Origin: Catenulispora sp. GP43
GTDB lineage: Bacteria; Actinomycetota; Actinomycetes; Streptomycetales; Catenulisporaceae
DNA length: 64,000 nucleotides
Assembly (NCBI RefSeq): GCF_041260665.1
Contig: NZ_JBGCCT010000008.1
Location: 62,001 to 126,000, forward strand
Direction of reading: 5' to 3'
Below are positions 53,135 to 61,298 of this stretch, in pieces (positions within the stretch are counted from its first letter, which is position 1; every line of letters begins with the position of its first letter). The translations under genes were made by a program, and so were the position numbers. The notes beneath the pieces are model-generated. The model was given only the letters and a program-made list of their open reading frames with translations. It had not been told where the DNA came from and searched no databases.

Positions 53135-54316
53135 ATGCCCGAAACGAACGCCCCGTCGCGGCAGGAGCTGCTCGGCCGCGCCACCGACCTGGTACCGCTG
53201 CTGGCCAAGAACGCGCCGTGGATCGAGGAGAACCGCCGGCTGCCCGAGGACGTGGTGGGCGCGCTCACCGACTCCGGGCTGCTGAGGATGCGGGTGCCCA
53301 AGCACTTCGGCGGCTACGAGTCGCCGATGCGCACCGTCGCCGACGTCGTCTCCGAGCTGTCCCGCGGCGACGGCTCCACCGGCTGGACCGCCGCGGTGTG
53401 GGCGATCAGCGCCTGGATGGCCGGGATGTTCCCCGACGAGGTCCAGGAGGAGGTGTTCGCCGACCCCGAGGTGCGCATCAGCGGCATCCTGAGCCCCAGC
53501 GCGGTCGGCGTCCCGGTGGACGGCGGCATCGTGCTCAACGGCAAGTGGGCCTTCAACACCGGCAGCCGCCAGAGCGCGTGGAACACCAACGCGGCCGTCC
53601 GGGCGCACCCGGACGGCTCGTACGAGCCCATCATGGTCCTGATCCCGCTGGCGGACCTGACGGTCGTCGACGACTGGCACACCGCCGGCATGCGCGGCTC
53701 GGGCAGCGTGAGCACGGTGGCCCAGGACCTGTTCGTGCCCGAGGCGCGGATCCTGTCGATGCCCCCGATCCTGGCCGGCGTGCACCAACCGGGCCGCAAC
53801 GCCGCCAGCCCGGTGTACCAGGCCCCGTTCATGCCCACCGCGTGCACCACGGTCGCCTCCGTCGCCCTGGGCCTGGCCCGCGCCGCCCGCGAGGCGTTCT
53901 TCGAACGCCTGCCCGGCCGCAAGATCACCTACACCGCCTACGAGAACCAGGCCGAGGCCCCCATCACCCACCTGACCACCGCCGACGCCGTGACCCGCAT
54001 CGACGAGGCGGAGTTCCACGTCATGCGCGCCGCCGGCATGCTCGACGACAAGGCGGCCGCCGGCCAGACCTGGACGCTGGAAGAGCGCGCGAAGGCCCGC
54101 CTGGACCTGGGCGCGGCGACGCAGCGCTCGAAGGAGGCGGTGGACCTGCTGAACTCCGAGAGCGGCGGGTCGTCGGTGTACTCCACGGTGCCGATCCAGC
54201 GGATCCAGCGCGATGTGCAGACGCTGTCGCTGCACGCGATCATGCACCCGGCGACGAACCTGGAGTTGTACGGGCGGGTGTTGTGCGGGCTGGAGCCGAA
54301 TACGCACTACATCTGA
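53135..54316 (+). CDS. Acyl-CoA dehydrogenase-fold flavin monooxygenase (group D type)
   Basis: A 393-residue protein of the acyl-CoA dehydrogenase fold, closer to flavin-dependent monooxygenases (HsaA, pigment-cluster hydroxylases) than to true dehydrogenases: FGGYESPMRTVADVVSELSRGDGSTGWTAAVWA at the N-terminus, MRGSGSVSTVAQDLFVP in the middle and a C-terminal HAIMHPATNLELYGRVLCGLEP, without the acyl-CoA catalytic Glu context. The ATG at 53135 is preceded by GAGAGG. It starts 30 bases after the phenol hydroxylase, so is co-transcribed. It may hydroxylate or N-oxidise the beta-tyrosine intermediate; this is inference. Two group D enzymes in one short cluster would share a reductase. Confidence 0.8.
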   Translation: MPETNAPSRQELLGRATDLVPLLAKNAPWIEENRRLPEDVVGALTDSGLLRMRVPKHFGGYESPMRTVADVVSELSRGDGSTGWTAAVWAISAWMAGMFPDEVQEEVFADPEVRISGILSPSAVGVPVDGGIVLNGKWAFNTGSRQSAWNTNAAVRAHPDGSYEPIMVLIPLADLTVVDDWHTAGMRGSGSVSTVAQDLFVPEARILSMPPILAGVHQPGRNAASPVYQAPFMPTACTTVASVALGLARAAREAFFERLPGRKITYTAYENQAEAPITHLTTADAVTRIDEAEFHVMRAAGMLDDKAAAGQTWTLEERAKARLDLGAATQRSKEAVDLLNSESGGSSVYSTVPIQRIQRDVQTLSLHAIMHPATNLELYGRVLCGLEPNTHYI

Positions 54317-54329
54317 GGTGAGCGGGAGT

Positions 54330-54363
54330 GCCGCCGCACCGGCTGGGGAGCTGGTGCGGCGGC
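54330..54363 (+). terminator. Hairpin terminator ending the beta-tyrosine-type operon
   Basis: Perfect 11-bp stem (54330-54340 with 54353-54363) and a 12-nt loop, 13 bases after the monooxygenase stop, followed by CTTCGCG. It marks the likely end of the NRPS-aminomutase-hydroxylase-monooxygenase transcript. Confidence 0.7.
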
Positions 54364-54409
54364 CTTCGCGTGGCTTCTAATCAGGGTTCTGTGACGGTTT
54401 ACTGGCGAG

Positions 54410-54991
54410 ATGACGTTCAACGATGCGATCTCCGTGGTCAGTGCCGTCGCCGCTGTCGGGGCCGTGATCTACGCCGCACGTCAAGCGCGGGTGCAGCATC
54501 GCCGTGAGGACTTCGAGCTCGCGCGATCGCTTCATGCCGATCTGACCAGCGGCCTCGTCGCTGAGGCGCGCAACATCCTGAGCGCGGTGCCGGAGAAGCG
54601 GAGGGGCTTCGATCGGCAGCTTGACATCGTTCAGATAGCCAATGCCTACTTCACCCTCTTGTGGTGCTTCGAGCGGGTCTACAGCGGGCGACAGAGCATC
54701 GCCCGGCGTGATCGTACGCCCGATGCCGTGGTGTTCCTCGACAGCCTGGTCACGTGGCATGTCGCACGCTGGTGGGGGGCGTTCGCGGACGTGCGCCGTG
54801 AGATCGGCGACCAGACAAAGGGCGCGATCAACGACCAGTACGCGCGCGTCGGCTATGAGCGGCTCTTCCTCGTGTTGTTCTCCGACGACGCCGAAAGCAA
54901 GTTCAAGCGCCTCGACTTGACGCCGCCGGAGCCGGACGAGGTTCAAGGCCTGCGTGAGAAGTATGCGGATCTAACCGGCCCAGGGGTGTGA
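54410..54991 (+). CDS. Hypothetical membrane-anchored protein
   Basis: A 193-residue protein with one N-terminal hydrophobic helix (AISVVSAVAAVGAVIYAAR, residues 6-24) and a soluble helical domain rich in Arg and Asp, with aromatic clusters FTLLWCFERVY and WHVARWWGAF. It resembles small single-pass proteins of the DUF4760 kind in layout, but I do not recognise the family with confidence. It lies after the terminator of the biosynthetic operon and converges on the AraC gene with 18 bases between. Confidence 0.65.
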   Translation: MTFNDAISVVSAVAAVGAVIYAARQARVQHRREDFELARSLHADLTSGLVAEARNILSAVPEKRRGFDRQLDIVQIANAYFTLLWCFERVYSGRQSIARRDRTPDAVVFLDSLVTWHVARWWGAFADVRREIGDQTKGAINDQYARVGYERLFLVLFSDDAESKFKRLDLTPPEPDEVQGLREKYADLTGPGV

Positions 54992-55009
54992 GGGCGCGCA
55001 CTTGCTCCC

Positions 55010-55816
55010 TCAGGCCGTCCAAACCCCCGCCGGCCCCGGCTGGAAACCCAACCCCAACCGCGGCACCGGATGCGCCCCGCCCCGGTCGAACTCCGGCAGG
55101 GCCAGCAGGATCGGCAGGTCCATCACCTCGGCGGGCCGCATCTCGATGTCCACGTCGGCGCAGTCCCCGCTGCGGCGCACCACGGCGCGCGCCGTGCCCA
55201 CCGCCAGGCGTTGGGGGGCGAGCGGGACCGCGGCGGCGCGGATGTGCCAGTCGCCGGCGGGGATCGCGGTGAGGCGGTAGCGGCCGGGGGCGTCCAGGAC
55301 GTCGCGGGCGACCGGGCCGCCGCGGACCACGGGGCCGGTGAAGGCTCCCACGTAGATGCGCATGCCGGGGGTCTCGACCGGGACTCGGACCAGCCCCTGC
55401 ATCCCTCCGGGACGGGCTGCGGGGCGCTGGGTGTGGTTCGGGGATCGGGGTGCGCCGTGCAGGGCTAGGCGCCGGTAGCGTTCCGGTGGCGCGCCCACGC
55501 GGGCGGTGAAGCGGCGGCTGAAGGTGCGCGGGCTGCGATGGCCGGTCTCGAAGGCCACGTCCGCCACGCTCATCGAGGTCTCCGACAGCAGTCGCTTGGC
55601 CTGGTACATCCGGATCGCGGCCAGGAAGCGGAACGGCGAGGTGCCGGTCTGGGCCCGGAACGCCCGGGACAGGCGCAGCGGGCTCAGGTCCGCGGATTGT
55701 GCGACCCCTGACAGGGAAAGCGGTTCACGGTGGTGTTCCCACAGTGTCACGATCGCGCGTTCGACGGCTGCCCGGACGGCGGGGTCGGAGGGAAAAGTGG
55801 TCTCGGCGCTGTGCAT
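55010..55816 (-). CDS. AraC family regulator, HTH-first with C-terminal beta-sandwich-like domain (copy 1)
   Basis: A 268-residue regulator with the order opposite to AraC itself: the two-helix-turn-helix domain comes first (about 12-115; LSLSGVAQSADLSPLRLSRAFRAQTGTSPFRFLAAIRMYQAKRLL), followed by a domain with GRYRLTAIPAGDWHIRAAAVP and DLPILLALPEF (about 140-255), resembling a transthyretin-like or carboxypeptidase-regulatory fold. GGAG before the ATG at 55816 supports the start. The same architecture is found in the regulator at 58530, and the pair flanks the GMC oxidoreductase operon. Probably controls that operon. Confidence 0.85.
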   Translation of the reverse strand: MHSAETTFPSDPAVRAAVERAIVTLWEHHREPLSLSGVAQSADLSPLRLSRAFRAQTGTSPFRFLAAIRMYQAKRLLSETSMSVADVAFETGHRSPRTFSRRFTARVGAPPERYRRLALHGAPRSPNHTQRPAARPGGMQGLVRVPVETPGMRIYVGAFTGPVVRGGPVARDVLDAPGRYRLTAIPAGDWHIRAAAVPLAPQRLAVGTARAVVRRSGDCADVDIEMRPAEVMDLPILLALPEFDRGGAHPVPRLGLGFQPGPAGVWTA

Positions 55817-55943
55817 CCCGTCTCCGGTCGATGGTGCCGACGGTGCTGCGTGCACGGTGTCCGCGCCCGGGCGCCGACTGGTTCCCCCAGATCCTCAGCC
55901 GGCGCCGGAGTCGCGCTTTATCGGGGCAAATCACATGAGGTGG

Positions 55944-55972
55944 AGCGTAGTCACCTGACACATCTTTGGCAA
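55944..55972 (-). promoter_or_regulatory. Sigma-70-like promoter for AraC copy 1
   Basis: On the minus strand, TTGCCA (55967-55972), a 17-base spacer and TACGCT (55944-55949). It sits about 128 bases upstream of the AraC start and overlaps an AGGTG...CACCT inverted repeat. Confidence 0.5.
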
Positions 55973-55991
55973 CGTGTCGCCCCCGGGCATA

Positions 55992-57662
55992 TCAGGCCCC
56001 TGCGGCACCTGCCAGCCGTACCGCCTGCTTCCAGGACGCCTCGCGCGCCGCCGTCGCCCCGTCGGGGCTCGGCGCCCCGTAGCGCACGTCGACGCCCCGC
56101 TCGCGCGCCGCGCGCACGATGCCGGGCATCGCCCGCTCGGCCAGCGCCGCGATCGTGAACGCCGGGTTGACCAGCAGTGCGCCGGGGACCGCGGAGCCGT
56201 CGGTGACGAAGATGCCCGGATGCCCGCGCAGTTCGTGCGTGTCGTCCAGGGCCGAGGTGGCCGGGTCGTCGCCGATCCGGCAGGAGGCCAGCGGGTGCAC
56301 GGTGTAGGCGCCGACCACGTCGTTGGTCCAGGGCCGCACCTTCGCCAGGCCGTCCTTCTCCAGCACCCGCTTGATCTCCGCGTCCGAGAGCTCCCAGCCG
56401 TGCAGCGTGTTCGCCGTCGGCCGGTAGGTCAGCGGGCCGAAGCCGAGCATCTGCTGGGAGAAGCGGGTGGCGTTGCCGGTCGGCGGCGGCGGGCCGAAGA
56501 CGCCCTCGTTGTCGTCCTCGCTGGTGGTGAAGATGGTCAGCCAGGACTGCCAGCGCTCGACGATCTCCTTCTTGCGCGGTCCGAACCAGGCCGGCACGGC
56601 CGCGTCCGCGTCAGGGGTCTGAGCCAGGATGGTGCCGAGACCCGGCGGGAAGTACAGCTGCTCCAGGGAGAAGCGCTCGAACTCCGGCTTGTCCGGGTCC
56701 AGGTCGTCCCAGGAGGCCACGGTGGGCCCCTTGCCGATCTGGTTGGCCGCGTACGCCCGGCCGTTGCCGCGGTCCAGCCCCAGCACCTCGCGGGCCTTGT
56801 CCTCGTCGATGATCGCGGTGTTCAGCCGCTCGCCGTTGCCGGAGAAGTAGCGCCCCACCGCGTAGGGCATCGGGCCCAGCGCGGGCTCCGAGCGCTGCAG
56901 GATCACCGGTGTCGCCCCGGCCCCGGCGGCCAGCACCACGATCTTGGCCTGGATGGTCCCGCTGCCGGTGACCACGCGGTAGTCCACGTCGTGCACGGTG
57001 TTGTACGCGACCTGGTACGAGCCGTCGCCGGTCCGCGAGATCTGCTGCACCTCGTGCAGCGGCCGGATCTGCGCGCCGTGCGACACCGCCGCCGGCAGGT
57101 AGTTCAGCAGCATGGACCGCTTGGCGTCGAACCGGCAGCCGGCCAGCATCCAGTTGCAGTTGGTGCACAGCTCCCGGTCGATCGCCGCCGGCACCGGGTT
57201 GGCGGTACGGCCGGCGTGCGCGCACGCCGCGGCCCACAGCCCGCCGGAGTAGGTGGCGTCGTTCCAGCCCAGCTGGCTGATCGGCAGCGCCTCGGCGACC
57301 CGGTCGTACCACGGCTCCAGCGTGTCCCGGCTCAGCGCCGCCGGCCACATCCGCCGCCCGATCGACCCGCGCCGCTCGAAGACGAAGCGCGGCGCGCGCG
57401 GCATCGCGGCGAAGTACACGACGCTGCCCCCGCCGACGCAGTTGCCGCCCAGCAGGCTCATCCCGTTGCCGATGACGAAGTCGAAGATCCGGGTCCCGGA
57501 GGCGCCGAACCGGAAGTCCTGGTCGAAGTCCTCGCCGGTGAGCCACGGACCGCGCTCCAGCACCATCACCCGCGCCCCGCCGGCGGCCAGGTGGTAGGCG
57601 GCGATGGCGCCGCCGAAGCCGCTGCCGACGACCAGGACGTCGGTCTGCTCCACGGTGCTCAT
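55992..57662 (-). CDS. GMC-family FAD oxidoreductase
   Basis: A 556-residue flavoenzyme. VLVVGSGFGGAIAAYHLA near the N-terminus is the FAD dinucleotide motif, GGNCVGGGSVVYFAAMPRAP the GMC signature 1 region, and IFVTDGSAVPGALLVNPAFTIAALAER the C-terminal FAD/active-site block; HPLASCRIG carries the catalytic His. A cysteine-rich CTNCNWMLAGCRF motif near the middle is found in the cholesterol-oxidase/sorbose-dehydrogenase-like subgroup. It should oxidise an alcohol, with electrons passed to O2 or a carrier. Its ATG overlaps the stop of the preceding DUF5987-like gene (ATGA), an arrangement like a catalytic subunit with a small partner. Confidence 0.88.
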   Translation of the reverse strand: MSTVEQTDVLVVGSGFGGAIAAYHLAAGGARVMVLERGPWLTGEDFDQDFRFGASGTRIFDFVIGNGMSLLGGNCVGGGSVVYFAAMPRAPRFVFERRGSIGRRMWPAALSRDTLEPWYDRVAEALPISQLGWNDATYSGGLWAAACAHAGRTANPVPAAIDRELCTNCNWMLAGCRFDAKRSMLLNYLPAAVSHGAQIRPLHEVQQISRTGDGSYQVAYNTVHDVDYRVVTGSGTIQAKIVVLAAGAGATPVILQRSEPALGPMPYAVGRYFSGNGERLNTAIIDEDKAREVLGLDRGNGRAYAANQIGKGPTVASWDDLDPDKPEFERFSLEQLYFPPGLGTILAQTPDADAAVPAWFGPRKKEIVERWQSWLTIFTTSEDDNEGVFGPPPPTGNATRFSQQMLGFGPLTYRPTANTLHGWELSDAEIKRVLEKDGLAKVRPWTNDVVGAYTVHPLASCRIGDDPATSALDDTHELRGHPGIFVTDGSAVPGALLVNPAFTIAALAERAMPGIVRAARERGVDVRYGAPSPDGATAAREASWKQAVRLAGAAGA

Positions 57663-58225
57663 GCCGGGCTCCCGGTGGCGGTGGTGTGCGGATGCAGCGG
57701 GGCCAGCGGCCGCCGGTAGGAGAAGTCCGGGAAGCGCCACAGCCCGTCGGCGTCGGGGCGGCTGTAGCCCAGCGCCGTCAGGCCGGGGTGGCCGTCGGCC
57801 AGGGCCTGCACGGTGCTCAGGTGCGCCCCGGTGTCGAAGGCCATGTTGCTGAAGATCGCCAGGCCCACCCACAGGAACCGCTCCGGGTTCCCGGGCCGCA
57901 CCAGGTCGGCGACCAGCATCGCGCGGTGCCCGGCCGGCAGCGCCACGAACGCCGGGACGTCGGGGTCGGCCGGCAGGCGCAGCTGCTCGCGGTAGGCCTC
58001 GGCGTGCTTGTTGAGCTCCCGGACCAGGTCCGGCAGCGCCTCGGCCAGCCCGCCGGCGTCGGTGCGCATGAGGTCCACGGCGCCGGCCGCCACGGCCCCG
58101 CCGCCGCCGGCGCTCCCGGCGATCGCCCGGTCCCCGGGGAATCGCTTCTCACCAGGCACGATCGTGTCGGCGAACGCCTCCAGGGTCATCGTCTGGCCCG
58201 GTTCGTCTGCCATCGGTGGTTTCAC
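57659..58225 (-). CDS. DUF5987-like small partner of the GMC oxidoreductase
   Basis: A 188-residue protein. LEAFADTIVPGEKRFPGD at the N-terminus and SYRRPLAPLHPHTTATGSPA at the C-terminus match small subunits or accessory proteins found next to GMC dehydrogenases (DUF5987, gluconate-2-dehydrogenase subunit 3-like). The GTG at 58225 follows AGGAGG by seven bases. Coupled by ATGA overlap to the GMC enzyme. No clear Sec signal is seen, although a Tat signal on such partners is common. Confidence 0.75.
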   Translation of the reverse strand: MKPPMADEPGQTMTLEAFADTIVPGEKRFPGDRAIAGSAGGGGAVAAGAVDLMRTDAGGLAEALPDLVRELNKHAEAYREQLRLPADPDVPAFVALPAGHRAMLVADLVRPGNPERFLWVGLAIFSNMAFDTGAHLSTVQALADGHPGLTALGYSRPDADGLWRFPDFSYRRPLAPLHPHTTATGSPA

Positions 58226-58529
58226 GGGGAATCCTCCTCCTCGTCACGGTCGTGTTCATTGTCGAAGGGCGTGTTCGCACCCGGCCTCTTCGCCCGTGCG
58301 CACAGCCGGGCCCACCGGGGCGCACCGGACGAATACCGCACGGACCGAGAAGGCGGGCAAATCAGATGTCGAGCATGCTGGAACACGTGCCACGGCAGCG
58401 CGGGGGCGCCCGGTGCGGGGCATGGTTGGGCGCGCGCCGGGGATGACAAATAGATATCAGAGCTCAGATTCACTGTCCGCCGTGCGTGGACGCCGTCGAA
58501 CACCACCGGTCTACCTATTGGGGCACGCG
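58226..58529. other. Divergent promoter region of 304 bases
   Basis: No gene seen. It separates the DUF5987-GMC operon (-) from AraC copy 2 (+). An AT-richer patch at 58446-58475 contains ATAGATATCAG; TTGGGC at 58426 and TAGATA at 58451 could be a weak plus-strand promoter with an over-long 19-base spacer. The GMC operon side holds AGGAGG but no convincing -35/-10. Confidence 0.5.
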
Positions 58530-59357
58530 ATGAACGACGCCATCACCCGGGCCGCCGAGCGGGCCATCACCACGATGCACGAACGACTCAGCGAGCCGGT
58601 CACCGTCGATGACATGGCCCGCGCCGCGATGTTCAGCAAGTTCCACTTCACCCGCATGTTCCAGCGCGCCACCGGGGTCTCCCCGGCCCGGTTCCTGTCG
58701 GCGCTGCGGCTCCAGCGGGCCAAACACCTGCTCACCTCCACCACCATGACAGTGGTCGATATCAGCGTCCTGGTGGGCTACAACAGCGTGGGCACCTTCA
58801 GTTCCCGCTTCAGCCGCAGCGTCGGGCTCTCCCCGACCGAGTACCGGCGCCTGGGCGGGCACACTGACCGCATCCGGGTCTCGGAGCCGCGCGGCACCAA
58901 CCCCGACGTCGCCACGGTCAGCGGCGTGATCGAGGGGCACGACGAGCGCGGCGGGCGGGTGTTCGCCGGCCTGTTCCCGGAGTGTGTGCCCGAGGGCCGT
59001 CCGGTCTGCTGCACGATCCTGGACGGACCGGGCCCGTACCGCTTCGACAACGTCCCCACGGGCCGCTGGTACCTGCTGGCGCAGTCCGCGATGGAGGACG
59101 ACGGCGCGGTCCGCGCGGGCCGGGCACGCCTGGGCACGGAGCCGCCGCGCGCCGGGGACGCGCCGGTGTGGGTCGGCACCCTCGGCCCCATCGTCATCCG
59201 CCGCGGCGTCGAGCAGCACGTTGTCGACCTGCCGCTGAAGCCGGCCGGCATGCTCGACCCGCCGGTGCTGCTGGCGCTGCAGGCGGCACGGCAGGAGGCC
59301 GTCGAGCGGGTCGCGGAGCGGGTCGCGGAGCGGGTCGCGGCGGGCGTGGGCAGCTAG
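58530..59357 (+). CDS. AraC family regulator, HTH-first with C-terminal beta-sandwich-like domain (copy 2)
   Basis: A 275-residue paralogue of the regulator at 55010. The HTH pair occupies residues 1-105 (VTVDDMARAAMFSKFHFTRMFQRATGVSPARFLSALRLQRAKHLL). The C-terminal part (about 125-255) has PYRFDNVPTGRWYLLAQSA and DPPVLLALQAA, aligning with copy 1. It ends in the repeat ERVAERVAERVAAG, absent from copy 1. The ATG at 58530 is chosen at the start of the HTH domain; only a weak GGGG precedes it. It is divergent from the GMC operon, which it probably regulates. Confidence 0.85.
   Translation: MNDAITRAAERAITTMHERLSEPVTVDDMARAAMFSKFHFTRMFQRATGVSPARFLSALRLQRAKHLLTSTTMTVVDISVLVGYNSVGTFSSRFSRSVGLSPTEYRRLGGHTDRIRVSEPRGTNPDVATVSGVIEGHDERGGRVFAGLFPECVPEGRPVCCTILDGPGPYRFDNVPTGRWYLLAQSAMEDDGAVRAGRARLGTEPPRAGDAPVWVGTLGPIVIRRGVEQHVVDLPLKPAGMLDPPVLLALQAARQEAVERVAERVAERVAAGVGS
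59308..59342. repeat. 12-bp tandem repeat at the 3' end of AraC copy 2
   Basis: Three in-frame copies of GAGCGGGTCGCG encode E-R-V-A repeats just before the stop. The same 12-bp, four-codon pattern is seen in the ABC ATPase tail. Confidence 0.85.
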
Positions 59358-59372
59358 CAGGGCGCGGGATTG

Positions 59373-59410
59373 CGGCCGGGTGTCCGAGTCTTCGGGCGCC
59401 CGGCCGTTTT
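59373..59410 (+). terminator. Rho-independent terminator after AraC copy 2
   Basis: A 15-bp stem with two G-U pairs (59373-59387 with 59392-59406), a 4-nt loop GTCT and a following TTTT (59407-59410), 15 bases after the stop. The only terminator in the window with a T-tract. Confidence 0.85.
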
Positions 59411-59419
59411 CGCTGCCAC

Positions 59420-61087
59420 TCAGCCCGATGCGACGTCTTTGCTCAACGGCACGGCGGCGGCCGGAGAGTCCTGCTCCGAATTCACCGAATTCACCGAATT
59501 CACCGGAGCCGCCGAATTCTCCGGAGCCTCTGGAACCGCCGGAACCGGCCCGAGGTCGCGGATCAGGAGCTTGACGATCAGGGCCGCGCCGACGCAGACC
59601 ACCGCGCAGGCCAGCGCGACCACCGTCATCGCCGTGGTGAACGCCGTCCCGGCCGTGTGCCGCAGCGCCTCGGCCGCGTCGTGCGGCAGGCCGGCGGCGA
59701 TGCCGTCGGCCACGGCCACGTTCTTGCGCGCCCGGCCGGCGTCCACGCCGGGGATCGCGTGCAGCGCCGCGGCGGAGACCCGGTGCCGGTACACCGCCGC
59801 GCCGAGGCTGCCCAGCAGCGCCAGGCCCAGGGTCGAGCCGAAGACCGTCGAGGTCTCCGACAGCGATGCCGCCGAGCCGGCCTTCTCCGGCGGCACCGAT
59901 CCGACGACGATGCCGGTGCCCTGCGCATAGGTCGGGCCGACGCCGAGTGCGGCGAGCGTGTAGCACAGGACCACCGCGGCCAGCCAGCCGGTCGCCGTGG
60001 CCTGCGTGATCACCAGGTAGGCGGCCGCCGACAGCGAGGCGCCGATGATCATCGTGGTCCTCGGGCGGAACCACTTCAACAGCACGGCCGACAGCGCGGT
60101 GCCGACCGCGAACCCGAATCCGGTCGGCGCCTGGAGCAGGCCCGCGGCGCCCGGCGAGACGTCCGCGACGCTCTGGATCCACTGGCTGCTCATGATGCCC
60201 ATGCCGGCCAGCGCCAGCGAGCCCAGGGACATCACCAGCAGGACGCCGGTGAACTCCCGCCGCCGGAACAAGCCCACGTCGATCATCGGATGATCCAGCG
60301 CGCCCTGCCGGCGGACGAAGAGCACCCCCGGCGCCAGGCCCGCCACGATCGCCGCGACGGCCGGCACCGGGTCCGCCGCGCCGCCGGCGGCGAACTCCTT
60401 GACGCCCCACACGACCGGCAGGACGGCGCCCAGTGACAGCAGGACGCTGAGGTAGTCGAGCCGGCCGGCCTCGGGGTTGCGGAACTCCGGCAGCGCCTTC
60501 GGGCCCACCGCCAGCAGCAGCACCATCACCGGCACGCCGAGCAGGAACACCGAGCCCCACCAGAAGTACTCCAGCATGACGCCGCCGATGACCGGGCCCA
60601 GCGCGGTCCCGCCGAACAGGCACGTCGACCAGATCCCGATGGCCTGCTTCTGCTGTTTGGGGTCCTGGAACATGGTGCTGATCAGCGCCAGCGTCGACGG
60701 CGACAGCGAAGCGCCGGCCACGCCCAGCAGGGCCCGCGCCACGATCAGCTCGGCACCGCTGGTGGAGTAGGCGGCGAGCAGGGACGTGAGGGTGAAGAAG
60801 GTCGCGCCGATCAGCAGCAGCCGGCGCCGCCCGACCCGGTCCCCGAGCGTCCCCATCGTGGGCAGGAACCCGGCGAGCATGAACCCGTAGATGTCGGTCA
60901 CCCACAGCTGCTGGGCGCCGGTGATCCCCAAGTCCGCACTCAGATGCGGCAGGGCCAGGAACAAGGCGCCGATGTCCATGGCGACCAGCAGCGCGGGCAG
61001 CGCCAGGACCGCCAGGCCCACCCACTCCTTGCGTCCGGCCCGTGTGACGGCTGCCTGTGCCGGGGCTCCCGAAGTCGCGTCTTGCAT
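59420..61087 (-). CDS. DHA2/EmrB-QacA-type MFS multidrug exporter
   Basis: A 555-residue exporter with about fourteen membrane segments. LGDRVGRRRLLLIGATFF is the helix 2-3 loop motif, RALLGVAGASLSPSTLALISTMF and GTALGPVIGGVMLEYFWWGSVFLLGVPVM carry the antiporter motif C. GAGAGG seven bases before the ATG at 61087 sets the start. The C-terminal tail has a 9-bp GAATTCACC repeat (V-N-S repeats, 59478-59510) with repeated EcoRI-type sites. It is divergent from a solute-binding-protein homologue and may export a metabolite or drug. Confidence 0.88.
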   Translation of the reverse strand: MQDATSGAPAQAAVTRAGRKEWVGLAVLALPALLVAMDIGALFLALPHLSADLGITGAQQLWVTDIYGFMLAGFLPTMGTLGDRVGRRRLLLIGATFFTLTSLLAAYSTSGAELIVARALLGVAGASLSPSTLALISTMFQDPKQQKQAIGIWSTCLFGGTALGPVIGGVMLEYFWWGSVFLLGVPVMVLLLAVGPKALPEFRNPEAGRLDYLSVLLSLGAVLPVVWGVKEFAAGGAADPVPAVAAIVAGLAPGVLFVRRQGALDHPMIDVGLFRRREFTGVLLVMSLGSLALAGMGIMSSQWIQSVADVSPGAAGLLQAPTGFGFAVGTALSAVLLKWFRPRTTMIIGASLSAAAYLVITQATATGWLAAVVLCYTLAALGVGPTYAQGTGIVVGSVPPEKAGSAASLSETSTVFGSTLGLALLGSLGAAVYRHRVSAAALHAIPGVDAGRARKNVAVADGIAAGLPHDAAEALRHTAGTAFTTAMTVVALACAVVCVGAALIVKLLIRDLGPVPAVPEAPENSAAPVNSVNSVNSEQDSPAAAVPLSKDVASG

Positions 61088-61233
61088 GAGTCGTCCTCTC
61101 TCGGGCGCCGGGGCTGCGTGCTTGGCAGCACCCGCATGAGCATCGTCGGTCCGCGGTGGGCGGCGGCCTTCTCCGAAGGTGCGGATCCCGGCCGGTCCGG
61201 CAATCGAGGAGGTGCCGGCCTGCGGGCCCGATG

Positions 61234-61275
61234 GCGAGGCTGGGGCTGCGAGGCTGGGGCAGCGAGGCTGGGGAC
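61234..61275. repeat. Three 14-bp direct repeats upstream of the solute-binding-protein homologue
   Basis: GCGAGGCTGGGGCT, GCGAGGCTGGGGCA and GCGAGGCTGGGGAC follow each other at 61234, 61248 and 61262, in the divergent promoter region between the MFS exporter (start 61087) and the gene at 61299. They end 23 bases before that start codon. Confidence 0.8.
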
Positions 61276-61298
61276 AGCAGACCTGTGAGGAGTGCGGC

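Noticed and set aside
46133-54316. A full enediyne antibiotic cluster
   Set aside because: No enediyne PKS (SgcE-type), thioesterase, apoprotein, halogenase or sugar genes were found; only the beta-tyrosine-type genes and an SgcJ-like gene are present.
53135-54316. Ordinary acyl-CoA dehydrogenase of fatty-acid oxidation
   Set aside because: Motifs and the neighbours (aminomutase, phenol hydroxylase, NRPS) fit the flavin monooxygenase branch better, though this is not certain.
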